DNA of 24,260 nucleotides from CAZAQS01 sp964486825 (lineage in GTDB: Bacteria > Chloroflexota > Anaerolineae > Anaerolineales > UBA4823). Where the stretch lies: NCBI GenBank assembly GCA_964486825.1, contig CAZAQS010000046.1:1-24260 (forward strand), in the 5' to 3' direction. The notes beneath the pieces are model-generated. The model had not been told where the DNA came from. It saw only the letters and a program-made list of their open reading frames with translations, and searched no databases. How positions within the stretch are numbered: the first letter of the stretch is position 1; every line of letters starts with the position of its first letter. The position numbers and the translations under genes were made by a program. Below, in pieces: positions 14,561 through 21,818 of this stretch.

Positions 14561-17327
14561 AGTCCAGCCAGCCCAGCTGGCGAGCGCGCGCCACGGCTTC
14601 GGTCCGGTTCCGGACGTCCAGCTTGCGCAGCAGGTGGTTGATATGGCTTTTGACAGTCCCGATGGTGATAACGAGCTGCTCGGCGATGAGCTGGTTGGAG
14701 GCTCCCATGGCGATCAGGCGAAGCACCTCCAGCTCGCGCTGGCTGAGCGTTTCAACCAAGCCCAGCCCGGTTACCTGGATGAGCCCCTGTGGTCCAGGCT
14801 GTTCCCCGCTGGGCACCGTTCCTGGCAGTCCGCTAGCTGCCAGGAGGCGCCCGATATACTCGCTATAGACGCCTCGCCTGGCTGTCCTGGCCAGCAGCTC
14901 GACCACCGCCGGACCCTGGTCGAAGATCCGCACGAAGCCTTTCGCTTCCCCCAACGCCAGGGCTCGCTCGAGCGCCTGCAGGGCGCGCTCTTCGTCGCCC
15001 GCGGCATGCCGGGCCAACGCTTCCAGCAGCGAGAGCTCGATTACCCGCCCTGACAGGCCATGCTTCTGTGCGATCTTTAGCCTGTGCTCGAGCACTGGCA
15101 GGGTCGCCTGTGCCTGACCTGCCGCGATCTGGAAGCGGATCGAGGCCAGCTCGACCAGGTAGAAAGCTTCTGCTGCTCCGAAGGGTCCCATCCCCGCGGG
15201 TGGCGTAGCCTCAGTCAATAAATTGGAGTGCTCCCGCAGCCACGCGCCGGCGTTTGCCTGCGCCTGCGTGTCCTCCGGCCGGCCTCGCAAAGCCATCAGG
15301 GTAGAAAGCGCCCGGGTGCAGAAGGCCATGTCCGGCCAGGCCTCTTCCAGGCGATTGAGGGGCTCGACCGCCTCCGCTGGGCGGCGCTGGATCTCGCCCA
15401 AGCGCGCCAGCCCTACCAGCCCCGTCATCAGGTAATACAGGTTCACCTTCCAGCCGACCAGCTCCAGGCCGCGTCTCAGGCAGCTCCCCGCCTCATCCAG
15501 CCGGTCCTGCTCGAGGAGCGTGCAGCCCAGGGCAATGTCCAGGCAGCCCAGGGCGGGCAACTCTTGCTCCGCATGCTCCAGCAGCCCCTCCATTTCCGCC
15601 CGCCCCTGCCGGCAGATCTCACCTGCACTGTGTAGTTCTCCCCGGGTGTAGGCCAGCCGGGCCAGGTGGAAGCTGGTCTCCACGTACCCGAAGTACAATC
15701 GCTCGCCGAGTGCAATCTTGCGAGCCGTCTTTAAGGCATGATCCGCAGCGTTTACATCTTGAAGCGCCATATAGGCATAAGCAGTCAGAAGTAGCCCGCT
15801 AAACTGGCCAGGGTCACCCTCGGAATGGGTGCTGAGTATTTTCTGAGCCAGGCTGAGCAGTTCCCGGGGATCAGCAGTTGTATCTGGGACCATTGCCAGG
15901 AAGGTGTGCACGACCGCAGAAAGCTCGAAAAGCTCGCCAGCAAGCTGCCTGTCTTCCAATTCATCCATCAACTTGTCGACCTGCTCAAGGCGTGCTTGGA
16001 CCTTTTCCCGGTTCTGCCGGCGATAACTATATGCCAGTGACAGGCAATACTGGATGCTGAGCAAAGGGCGCCTCTGCATCACATCTTCAGGAAAAATGGA
16101 ACACCATTCGTAGATCGTCGAGATTTCACTGTGGACGATCATGGTGAAGCTGTGCCTTTCGACGAAAGCCGCCGCATATTCCCAGTCATGCGCTCGAAAG
16201 GCGTGATCGGCTGCTTCCCTCAGGAAACCCTGGGCTGCCAGCCACTCGCTGGCCCGGCGGTGTAGCACGCTGACTCGTTCCGCTCCACTTTTTTCCAGCC
16301 GGGCTTTCAGGAAATCCCGGAAAAGGTGATGGAAACGGTACCACTCGCCCTGGTCGTCCAGGGGCACCACGAACAGGTTGGCGCGCTCGATTTGCTCCAG
16401 GATCGCCCCGCTATGAGATCCGGCGACTAAAAGGGCGTCGCATAAGGGTGCGCACATGCGCTCCAGGATGGACGACGACAGGAGAAAGGACTGCACCTCC
16501 TCCGGCTGGCGTCCTACTACCTCATTCAGCAGGTATTCGACCAGGTAACGGTTGCTGCCGCTGAAGGAGGCCAGGAAGCTTTCTTTGTCCCGTCGGCCGG
16601 CTAAGGAGAGCGCCGCCAGCTGCAGCCCGGCAGCCCAGCCCTCGCTGCGCGCCGAGAGAAACTCAATCATCTCTTGCGTCAGGTCGAGCTGCATGACCTC
16701 ATTCAGGAGGCAAGCCGTTTCATCGGGGGTGAAGCGCAAATGTGCAGCCCGCGCCTCGAGCATCTGCCCACGGGCGCGCAGGCGGGCCAGGGGCAGGGGA
16801 GGGTCCGAGCGGCTGCCTATGGTGATATGTAGGTTCTCTGGAAGGTGCTCCAGGAGATAGGCAAGCGCGCTGTGGATGGCCGGAGAGGTAATCAGGTGGT
16901 AGTCGTCCAGGATCAGGGCACATTCCAGCTGGCAGGCAACGATGGAATTGATTACGGCGGGAAGGATCGCTGAAAGGTCTGCCTCGGCCGAGGAGCGTAG
17001 TTGCTCGGCAACCCGCTCCAGGTCAGGAATTGGACCGAGGGCCTGGGTAGGGGCAGCGATGAGATAGGCCCTGAAAGCGCCCGCTGAGTCATCGCTGGCG
17101 TCGATGGTATACCAGGCTACTGTTACCCCGCCATCCACCTGGGAGCGAGCCCACTCCGTTAAAAGCGTGGTTTTCCCGTAGCCGGCCGGCGCGCTAACCA
17201 GGACGAAGCCCTTTTCACTACCGGTAGAAAGCAGCTCGAGTAGCTGCGGCCTATGGATGAGCTGGCGCTTCTGCGCCGGTATGCGAAGTTTAGTAAGCAC
17301 CAGGGACGAAGACGGGATGGCAGTCAT
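14556..17327 (-). CDS. MalT-type LuxR-family ATP-dependent transcriptional regulator (LAL)
   Basis: This 923-residue signal-responsive activator has the MalT/LAL layout. The N-terminal STAND ATPase shows Walker A SAPAGYGKTTL (45-55) and a Walker-B-like ECALILDDYHLI (about 137-148). Next come a winged-helix/arm region with DDQGEWYRFHHLFRDFLKAR and TPR-like helical repeats (about 400-840), probably the ligand sensor. The C-terminal LuxR helix-turn-helix starts LSQRELEVLRLIAMGASNQL and runs through EQLVITIGTVKSHINHLLRK to the end. Ligand binding should drive ATP-dependent oligomerisation and activation. ATG 17327 gives the usual TAIPSSSLVLTKLRIP opening, although no clear ribosome site is visible. 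The gene is divergent from a DUF4386/membrane-protein pair and upstream of a split-barrel gene, both of which carry the shared box. The class is secure; inducer and targets are unknown. Confidence 0.95.
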   Translation of the reverse strand: MTAIPSSSLVLTKLRIPAQKRQLIHRPQLLELLSTGSEKGFVLVSAPAGYGKTTLLTEWARSQVDGGVTVAWYTIDASDDSAGAFRAYLIAAPTQALGPIPDLERVAEQLRSSAEADLSAILPAVINSIVACQLECALILDDYHLITSPAIHSALAYLLEHLPENLHITIGSRSDPPLPLARLRARGQMLEARAAHLRFTPDETACLLNEVMQLDLTQEMIEFLSARSEGWAAGLQLAALSLAGRRDKESFLASFSGSNRYLVEYLLNEVVGRQPEEVQSFLLSSSILERMCAPLCDALLVAGSHSGAILEQIERANLFVVPLDDQGEWYRFHHLFRDFLKARLEKSGAERVSVLHRRASEWLAAQGFLREAADHAFRAHDWEYAAAFVERHSFTMIVHSEISTIYEWCSIFPEDVMQRRPLLSIQYCLSLAYSYRRQNREKVQARLEQVDKLMDELEDRQLAGELFELSAVVHTFLAMVPDTTADPRELLSLAQKILSTHSEGDPGQFSGLLLTAYAYMALQDVNAADHALKTARKIALGERLYFGYVETSFHLARLAYTRGELHSAGEICRQGRAEMEGLLEHAEQELPALGCLDIALGCTLLEQDRLDEAGSCLRRGLELVGWKVNLYYLMTGLVGLARLGEIQRRPAEAVEPLNRLEEAWPDMAFCTRALSTLMALRGRPEDTQAQANAGAWLREHSNLLTEATPPAGMGPFGAAEAFYLVELASIRFQIAAGQAQATLPVLEHRLKIAQKHGLSGRVIELSLLEALARHAAGDEERALQALERALALGEAKGFVRIFDQGPAVVELLARTARRGVYSEYIGRLLAASGLPGTVPSGEQPGPQGLIQVTGLGLVETLSQRELEVLRLIAMGASNQLIAEQLVITIGTVKSHINHLLRKLDVRNRTEAVARARQLGWLDF

Positions 17328-17400
17328 TGAGGATATTCTACATCATACCTGCTGATTAACGCCATTGCGATGGCAGCCGTTCGATCAACAACACCAGAAA

Positions 17401-17430
17401 TATAACCTGGAATCTAACTTTGGATAGACG
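17401..17430 (+). promoter_or_regulatory. Candidate regulator box, copy 2 (upstream of the DUF4386 gene)
   Basis: Core AATCTAACTTTGGATAGACG (17411-17430) preceded by TATAACCTGG, matching copy 1 at 14531-14560. It points the same way relative to its downstream gene as copy 1 does. It includes TGGATAGA, close to the GGA(T/G)GA box known for MalT. A TATCCT/CTATAG stretch at 17452-17461 could be the -10, placing the box around -40 to -65. The rest of the 178-base divergent spacer has only the AAGGAG site for ATG 17506. Confidence 0.5.
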
Positions 17431-17505
17431 ACAAAGGCGCCAGGTGCAAGCTATCCTATAGCCAAACAAGACTATTGCAACCTTTCAAAAGGAGAAACTA
17501 TAGAA

Positions 17506-18324
17506 ATGGAATTATTGAAACAAATTCCAGGCAGCAGACCTGCCGGCATTCTCGGTAAGCGTCTCTACAGGGTGGGCGCCACTGCTGCCCTGGCCGCAGC
17601 CCTGCTCTTCAGAAGAAACCTTGATGCAGAGTTTTTGCTCTTAAGAGGAGCTGGGTTTCTCCATACCGGGCCTGGCGAGCCGCCCAGCACGGTATTGGAT
17701 TGGTTCACGCTGCTTCAGAATAACAAGCTGCTCGCCCTTACCCTGCTGAATCTCTTTGACCTGGTTAACTACACCCTGGTAGGATTGATATTTCTATCCC
17801 TATTCGTTGCCCTGGTGCGAGCCAACCAATCCTGGATGGTCATTGCGCTGGCCCTTGGCCTGGCAGGGATAATCGTCTACATTGCATCCAACCAGGCTTT
17901 AACCATGCTTTCGCTTAGCAATCAATACCTGGCCGCGACGACCGATTTACAGCGAGAGAAGTTCCTGTCAGCCGGACAGGTGGTGCTGGCTATTCATCTA
18001 AATAACAGCTATGGAGGTTCAGGCATCTACTTGAGTTTCCTGTTGGTGTCCGTTGCCGGCCTGATCATTTCAACCGTTATGCTCAGGAGCAATATCTTCA
18101 GTAAAGCTACAGCTTATATAGGGATTCTGGCCAATGGTTTCGGATTGGGCTATTACCCGGTACTGGTCTTTTCTCCTGGGCTTGTTTTTCTTCCTTTATC
18201 CGTATCTGCCATTTTTTTGTTGGTTTGGTACCTTCTGGTTGGGCGCCGGCTGTGGGCGCTTGGCTCCCATTTGTACGATCACAATAAGGAGGTATGGAAA
18301 TGCGAACAGCTACCCGTAGGATGA
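17506..18324 (+). CDS. DUF4386-family integral membrane protein
   Basis: A 272-residue polytopic membrane protein with the features of DUF4386, a family of unknown function common in Chloroflexota and Actinobacteria. It begins RLYRVGATAALAAALLF and has hydrophobic segments at about 75-105 (LTLLNLFDLVNYTLVGLIFL), 112-130, 180-200 (YLSFLLVSVAGLIIS), 205-225 and 230-250. The soluble stretch between carries ATTDLQREKFLSAGQVVLAI and NNSYGGSGIY, both typical of the family. ATG 17506 is preceded by AAGGAG at 11 bases, slightly long but clear. The stop overlaps the next gene's start by 25 bases, so the two are coupled. It is divergent from the MalT-like regulator and carries the shared box upstream, so it is likely a target. 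Function cannot be assigned. Confidence 0.8.
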   Translation: MELLKQIPGSRPAGILGKRLYRVGATAALAAALLFRRNLDAEFLLLRGAGFLHTGPGEPPSTVLDWFTLLQNNKLLALTLLNLFDLVNYTLVGLIFLSLFVALVRANQSWMVIALALGLAGIIVYIASNQALTMLSLSNQYLAATTDLQREKFLSAGQVVLAIHLNNSYGGSGIYLSFLLVSVAGLIISTVMLRSNIFSKATAYIGILANGFGLGYYPVLVFSPGLVFLPLSVSAIFLLVWYLLVGRRLWALGSHLYDHNKEVWKCEQLPVG

Positions 18325-18941
18325 TCTCGACTTTCGGCGCCCTGACCGGCCTGGCCGGCGTTGAACATGGCCTGGGGGAGGTCCTGCAAGGCCGCAGGAC
18401 TCCAGAGGGGATTTTCATCCAGTCCTGGCCTGAATCAGAATTCTTCCGGTTCTTGAGCGGCGAACCGGCCATGAGCCTCCTGCCAGACATGCTCTTGACA
18501 GGGGTTCTGGCGATCCTCTTTTCCCTGGCATACCTGTCTTGCGCGATTTGGTTCGTTCAGCGGAAGAAAGCCGGCCTGGTCTTGATGCTCTTAGCCGTGG
18601 CCATGCTCCTGGCCGGAGGAGGCATTTTCCCACCTATCTTCGGCCTCCTGATCGGTTTCACCGCCACACGCCTGCATGCCCCGCTGGACGGCTGGCGGGA
18701 AAGGCTCTCGCCAGGGTTGGCGGAGCGCCTCGGCCGGCTGTGGCCCTGGGCTTTCGGCGCTTCTCTGCTCGCATGGCTGAGCATGTTCCCCGGCGTACCC
18801 ATGCTCAGCTATTTCTTAAGCGTTGAAAGCGTGGCCCTGGTGCTTGTTCTGCTCGTCAGTATGTTCGGCTTTTTGTTCGTGGCCGTTATAGCCGCTTTGG
18901 CGAGTGACCTGCAGGCCCAATCTTTTGCATCATTTTCGTGA
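18300..18941 (+). CDS. Hypothetical multi-pass membrane protein
   Basis: A 213-residue membrane protein I do not recognise. After a short Arg-rich start (RTATRRMISTFGALTGLAGV) and a soluble loop VEHGLGEVLQGRRTPEGIF, which recurs in related small Chloroflexota membrane proteins, come hydrophobic segments. These include LLPDMLLTGVLAILFSLAYL, AGLVLMLLAVAMLLAGGGIF, WPWAFGASLLAWLSMFPGV and VALVLVLLVSMFGFLFVAVI. ATG 18300 is chosen because AAGGAGG (18286-18292) lies seven bases upstream. An ATG two codons earlier would be one base from that site. It overlaps the DUF4386 gene and is surely co-transcribed with it. The pair probably answers to the neighbouring regulator. No catalytic motif is visible. 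Confidence 0.8.
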   Translation: MRTATRRMISTFGALTGLAGVEHGLGEVLQGRRTPEGIFIQSWPESEFFRFLSGEPAMSLLPDMLLTGVLAILFSLAYLSCAIWFVQRKKAGLVLMLLAVAMLLAGGGIFPPIFGLLIGFTATRLHAPLDGWRERLSPGLAERLGRLWPWAFGASLLAWLSMFPGVPMLSYFLSVESVALVLVLLVSMFGFLFVAVIAALASDLQAQSFASFS

Positions 18942-18958
18942 TAGCTGTCTAAATAAAA

Positions 18959-18996
18959 CGGGTCAACGATTGAGGCGCCTATCATTCGTTGACCCG
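18959..18996 (+). terminator. Hairpin ending the membrane-protein operon
   Basis: CGGGTCAACGA (18959-18969) pairs perfectly with TCGTTGACCCG (18986-18996), 17 bases after the stop codon. The 16-base loop contains the palindrome AGGCGCCT. No T-run follows on the plus strand; AAATAAAACG precedes the stem, so on the minus strand a TTTTATTT tract would follow it. It may therefore have once ended the decayed kinase gene to its right, or act in both directions. Confidence 0.55.
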
Positions 18997-19021
18997 CTGG
19001 GGCTCTTAGCTGGACAGGGTT

Positions 19022-19311
19022 CTATTGCCTTACCGGAAGGGTGACGACAAAAGTGCTTCCCTTTCCAGGCTCACTGTAGGCCGAAATCCACAATCCAGTG
19101 TTGGCTGCCATCGGGCCAGATGACCCGGAATTCGCACTCGCTCAGCTCTGGCGTGGATTGCATCTCTTTGGTACACTGCTTTTTCCCCTCCCGGTCGTCT
19201 GGGTGAACGGATTCCAGGACTCGATCCAAAGTCAGCTCTGCATCCACCGGTAGGCCCAGTTTTTGGTGTAGAATATCATCTGCCGCCGGTCTAAGTCCAA
19301 TATAGAAAGCA
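19022..19311 (-). pseudogene. Decayed PAS / sensor histidine kinase remnant
   Basis: Two minus-strand frames carry pieces of one protein type. The upstream piece (about 19308 down to TGA 19073-19071) reads YIGLRPAADDILHQKLGLPV, then LDRVLESVHPDDREGKKQ and CEFRVIWPDGSQHWIVDFG. This is most of a PAS domain, including the 'VHPDDR' and 'FRvxxPDGsxxWi' hallmarks. In another frame, about 17 residues ending at TAG 19024-19022 read AYSEPGKGSTFVVTLPVRQ. This is the last strand of a histidine kinase ATPase domain ('SEPGKGSTFxxxLP'). Everything between, the phosphoacceptor helix and nearly all of the ATPase domain, is missing, and the junction near 19075-19085 shifts the frame. There is no start codon. 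It is a clear remnant of a larger kinase gene, with a hairpin just beyond its end. Confidence 0.7.
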
Positions 19312-19325
19312 GGTCAGCACCATTA

Positions 19326-19976
19326 ATGAAGTATCTTAAAGTCGTTATTATTGCGCTTGCCCTCACCGTCCTGACTGCTGGCCTGGCTATTTACCTGTAC
19401 ACGTTGCCGGGTTTACGCCGCCTGCCCAAGGGAAGACGAGCCAGCCTGGAGGGCATTACCAGCATCCCAGACGCAGTCGAAGACTGCCAGAACAGTGGAC
19501 TGCAGGGTTGGAAGCTGGTCGCCTATGCCCAGGACCTGGCAGCCCGTAAGTTCTCCTATTCGCGCCGCAATCCCTGGGATTCTCCGGCCCGAGCATTCGA
19601 ACGCGGCCTGGGCTATTGCCAGCAGCAGGCCCTGGCGCTCAAAATGATCTTTGATCGCCTGGGAATCCACTCTCAGCCGGTCTACGCTCTGAAATGCAGC
19701 TTTCCACCCAAAGTCGTCCACGGCATCCCTGAGCCGGGTGGCATTTCCCCGCATACCTGGCTGGAAGTGAACCTGGAGGGGGAATCGAAATTTGTCTGCA
19801 CAGGCGACCAGAACAACCGCCCGGGCGAGATCCATTTCGAAATCCTTTCTGAGGTCCGCCCCCTATCGCCCTGGATGCGACCTTTCTCTCATTTAGGCTC
19901 GCTTATTGAAAATACCCGGCGGGACCGCCAGTCTCTGAAGCGCAGCCAGGCGGGTCAGATGCGCTCCGGTGAGTAG
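19326..19976 (+). CDS. Membrane-anchored transglutaminase-like cysteine protease-fold protein
   Basis: A 216-residue protein with an N-terminal membrane segment (KVVIIALALTVLTAGLAIYL, residues 5-24), so the rest probably faces outside. The transglutaminase-like core has Cys98 in FERGLGYCQQQALALKMIFD, His143 in ISPHTWLEVNL and Asp161 in VCTGDQNN. This is the Cys-His-Asp triad in the right order and spacing for a transglutaminase/protease-like domain of about 100 residues. The Trp in HTWLEV is usual. The substrate is unknown; relatives include peptidases and cell-surface cross-linking proteins. ATG 19326 has only a weak ribosome site (AGG some 15 bases upstream) and lies just beyond the kinase remnant. 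Its 3' end overlaps the convergent NIPSNAP gene by 22 bases. Fold confidence is good; function is open. Confidence 0.8.
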   Translation: MKYLKVVIIALALTVLTAGLAIYLYTLPGLRRLPKGRRASLEGITSIPDAVEDCQNSGLQGWKLVAYAQDLAARKFSYSRRNPWDSPARAFERGLGYCQQQALALKMIFDRLGIHSQPVYALKCSFPPKVVHGIPEPGGISPHTWLEVNLEGESKFVCTGDQNNRPGEIHFEILSEVRPLSPWMRPFSHLGSLIENTRRDRQSLKRSQAGQMRSGE

Positions 19977-20284
19977 CTGACCGCTTCGAGAACCCTCTCC
20001 TGGATCTCGCCGACCAGGTCGCCGTGCTGTTGGGCGGTGATCCGTTTGATCTCCCGCCACTCTTCGTCCTGGCGGAACCTGGCCCATGCATTGCCCATCG
20101 TCTCCTCATCCGGCCAGGCCAGCAGGTAGACGAACTCTGTGCGCGAGCTGCTCCGGCTCTCCCAGATGGAAAGGATGTCGAAGCCGTAGCTGCGCATGAT
20201 GCGCATTGCGTGATCCCGGAAACGCTCGTGGAAAGCTTTTTTGTTATGCTCGAAGATCTCGTAGATGCGTAGCTGGTAGATCAT
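19955..20284 (-). CDS. NIPSNAP family protein
   Basis: A 109-residue dimeric alpha-beta barrel protein. It starts MIYQLRIYEIFEHNKKAFHE, with the typical 'YELRxYxxxxGK...FxxRFxxHxxxI' NIPSNAP opening, then FDILSIWESRSSSRTEFVYL, AWPDEETMGNAWARFRQDEE and W-E-I. These are all standard for the family, in which a Tyr-Leu strand precedes a helix ending in 'xxDPEW'. NIPSNAP functions in bacteria are unknown. ATG 20284 is chosen because the family starts there; GGGGA lies about ten bases upstream, and the longer frame to 20374 overlaps the upstream gene. It begins 13 bases after that membrane-protein gene, so the two form an operon. Confidence 0.85.
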   Translation of the reverse strand: MIYQLRIYEIFEHNKKAFHERFRDHAMRIMRSYGFDILSIWESRSSSRTEFVYLLAWPDEETMGNAWARFRQDEEWREIKRITAQQHGDLVGEIQERVLEAVSYSPERI

Positions 20285-20297
20285 GACATTTCCCCGA

Positions 20298-20984
20298 TCA
20301 TACCTGCCTGGCTGCAGACTTGGGAGGGCTCTTCGATGCGTTTTCCATGCGTTGCTGCCACAAGCCCAAGGCAAGCCATATGCACCCGGCCGCTACCAGC
20401 ACGCCATGCGCTACCCGCAGCGGCTGCGTGCCGAAAAACTGGGGGACATATAGGACAAACCCCAGGGCGAAGAGCGGGCCGCTCCACTTGGGCAACAAAA
20501 CCCATCGCCAGGTTATCACTGCCACCAGGACGGCGGCAAGCGCCAAGAGCAGGAGCCCCACCACGAAGAGGATGATCCCCACGCCGCCCCGCACCTCGCC
20601 CGCCATGCTCATCAGGGCTGGGTTGCCCTGGCGCAAGACTTCCTGGCCAATGGTGTAGAGCCCGAAGGCCTCCGCGCCGTAGAAGGGCAAGGTCAGGCCG
20701 GTCCCCAGCCAGCTCACGACCAACGCCCGGAAAGCCATCCGCTCGAGGGGCGTGCCCTGTAAATAGATATACAACGACAGTAACCCCAAGCTGGCCAGCG
20801 TGAAGGCGATCATGGCCATGATATGGGAGATTAACCAGGCGTTGGAGCCGAAGGCAGCCGCCCCGGACAAGGATGCCTCGTCCGAGAAGGGCCGGATAGC
20901 AGGGTAGAGGACAAATAAAATTCCGGCAATCGCCAAAGATAGCGCGCCGGTTGCGACACGATTCGCATTCCCCGTAGGTGTCAT
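20298..20984 (-). CDS. Hypothetical six-helix membrane protein
   Basis: A 228-residue protein I do not recognise. Six hydrophobic segments are clear: GALSLAIAGILFVLYPAI, WLISHIMAMIAFTLASLGLL, ALVVSWLGTGLTLPFYGAEA, GIILFVVGLLLLALAAVLVA, GPLFALGFVLYVPQFF and GVLVAAGCIWLALGLW. His and Arg residues in or near helices 2 and 6 (ISHIMAM, RVAHGVL) are noteworthy. ATG 20984 is preceded by AAAAAGGAG at six bases; an upstream in-frame start at 21071 lacks a site and adds a charged tail. The C-terminus is soluble and basic. It is followed after 13 bases by the NIPSNAP gene, which suggests joint expression. The 130-base gap upstream to the lipoprotein gene has no gene; a possible -10 (TAAAAT) on the minus strand lies near 21054-21059. 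Confidence 0.8.
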   Translation of the reverse strand: MTPTGNANRVATGALSLAIAGILFVLYPAIRPFSDEASLSGAAAFGSNAWLISHIMAMIAFTLASLGLLSLYIYLQGTPLERMAFRALVVSWLGTGLTLPFYGAEAFGLYTIGQEVLRQGNPALMSMAGEVRGGVGIILFVVGLLLLALAAVLVAVITWRWVLLPKWSGPLFALGFVLYVPQFFGTQPLRVAHGVLVAAGCIWLALGLWQQRMENASKSPPKSAARQV

Positions 20985-21114
20985 GATTTTCTCCTTTTTG
21001 GCTTGGTTTTGAAAGCCGGCAGCCGGACGTTTCCCCCAGCGCCAGAAACCGTATTTTATCACCCTGCTCATCTTCCGGGGAGGGTTATCGGACGGTGATA
21101 GTCAGGTTTCCCGA

Positions 21115-21765
21115 TCAACGCGCCGGCCAGGGCACCTCGACCGGGCGAGTGTAGCCGTGCTTCTCGACGCCGTAGACCCGAGCGTGGGAGGGGACGGAGC
21201 AGCCCTCCTGGTCTTCGATGATGGCAGAATTCGAATCCGTACCGGTCGGGATGAAGACCAGCTCCCCCGTCTGGCAGACCCAGGCCTCAAGCAGGTGGAT
21301 GGGGGAGGCGGTGTCGTCACCGGCGCGCACCAGGATCCAGGCGCCCGAATCCGTGCGCCCGAAGACTTCCAGGTTGCTGCCAGGGATCAGGGCATATTTA
21401 TACAGGTACATTGCGCCCGGCCCGTAGCGGCAGTTGGAAAGCTCTAAGACCTCGTCACGGGGCACCGCGTAGGTCGGGCTGGGGGATGGTATGAGGGTCT
21501 CTGTGAGGGAGGGGATAAGTGTTGGCGTGGGGGTGGAGGTAGGCTCCGAAGTAAGTGTGAAGGTGGGTGATCCTGTTGGCGCTTCGGTAGGGGTGGATGT
21601 AGGCTTTTGAGTAGGTGTTTGCGAGGCCGTTGTGATAGCTGGTTCGCCCAGCGCCAGGGTTGGGACGGGTGGGGCAGGCGCCAGGGTTGTACAGGCGGAC
21701 AACAGCAGGACCAGCAGCGCTATTAGCGTGAGCCGGCGCCGGGTGAAGATCGGGCAGGTGGGCAA
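21115..21765 (-). CDS. Lipoprotein with Thr/Pro-rich linker and SH3-like domain
   Basis: A 216-residue exported lipoprotein. Residues 9-25 (RRRLTLIALLVLLLSAC) are a lipoprotein signal with Cys25 to be lipidated. Residues 40-100 form a low-complexity Thr/Pro/Ser/Glu linker (for example PTQKPTSTPTEAPTGSPTFT), common in Chloroflexota surface proteins. After it, ELSNCRYGPGAMYLYKYALI and GRTDSGAWILVRAG are a bacterial SH3-like domain, whose usual signature is 'NVRSGPGTxY...LxxGTxxxVxGR'. Two later Cys residues could form a disulfide. The start is TTG at 21765 with GGAG seven bases upstream; no ATG fits. Such proteins bind cell wall or other surface polymers. It stands alone between the multicopper oxidase pseudogene and the six-helix protein. 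A TATAAT on the minus strand at 21800-21795 could be its -10. Confidence 0.85.
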   Translation of the reverse strand: MPTCPIFTRRRLTLIALLVLLLSACTTLAPAPPVPTLALGEPAITTASQTPTQKPTSTPTEAPTGSPTFTLTSEPTSTPTPTLIPSLTETLIPSPSPTYAVPRDEVLELSNCRYGPGAMYLYKYALIPGSNLEVFGRTDSGAWILVRAGDDTASPIHLLEAWVCQTGELVFIPTGTDSNSAIIEDQEGCSVPSHARVYGVEKHGYTRPVEVPWPAR

Positions 21766-21794
21766 AGTTGCGCTCCGGGGGAGGGGATGGGGAT

Positions 21795-21800
21795 ATTATA
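21795..21800 (-). promoter_or_regulatory. Possible -10 element of the lipoprotein gene
   Basis: The minus strand reads TATAAT here, 30 bases before the TTG start, leaving a leader of about 23 bases. No good -35 is seen 16-19 bases further upstream, so this is only a candidate. Confidence 0.35.
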
Positions 21801-21818
21801 CAGCCTATCCGGGCTCGT

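Noticed and set aside
14531..17430. Inverted repeats bounding the LuxR-type gene as ends of a mobile element
   Set aside because: No transposase or target duplication is seen, and the position and orientation relative to flanking genes fit operators better.
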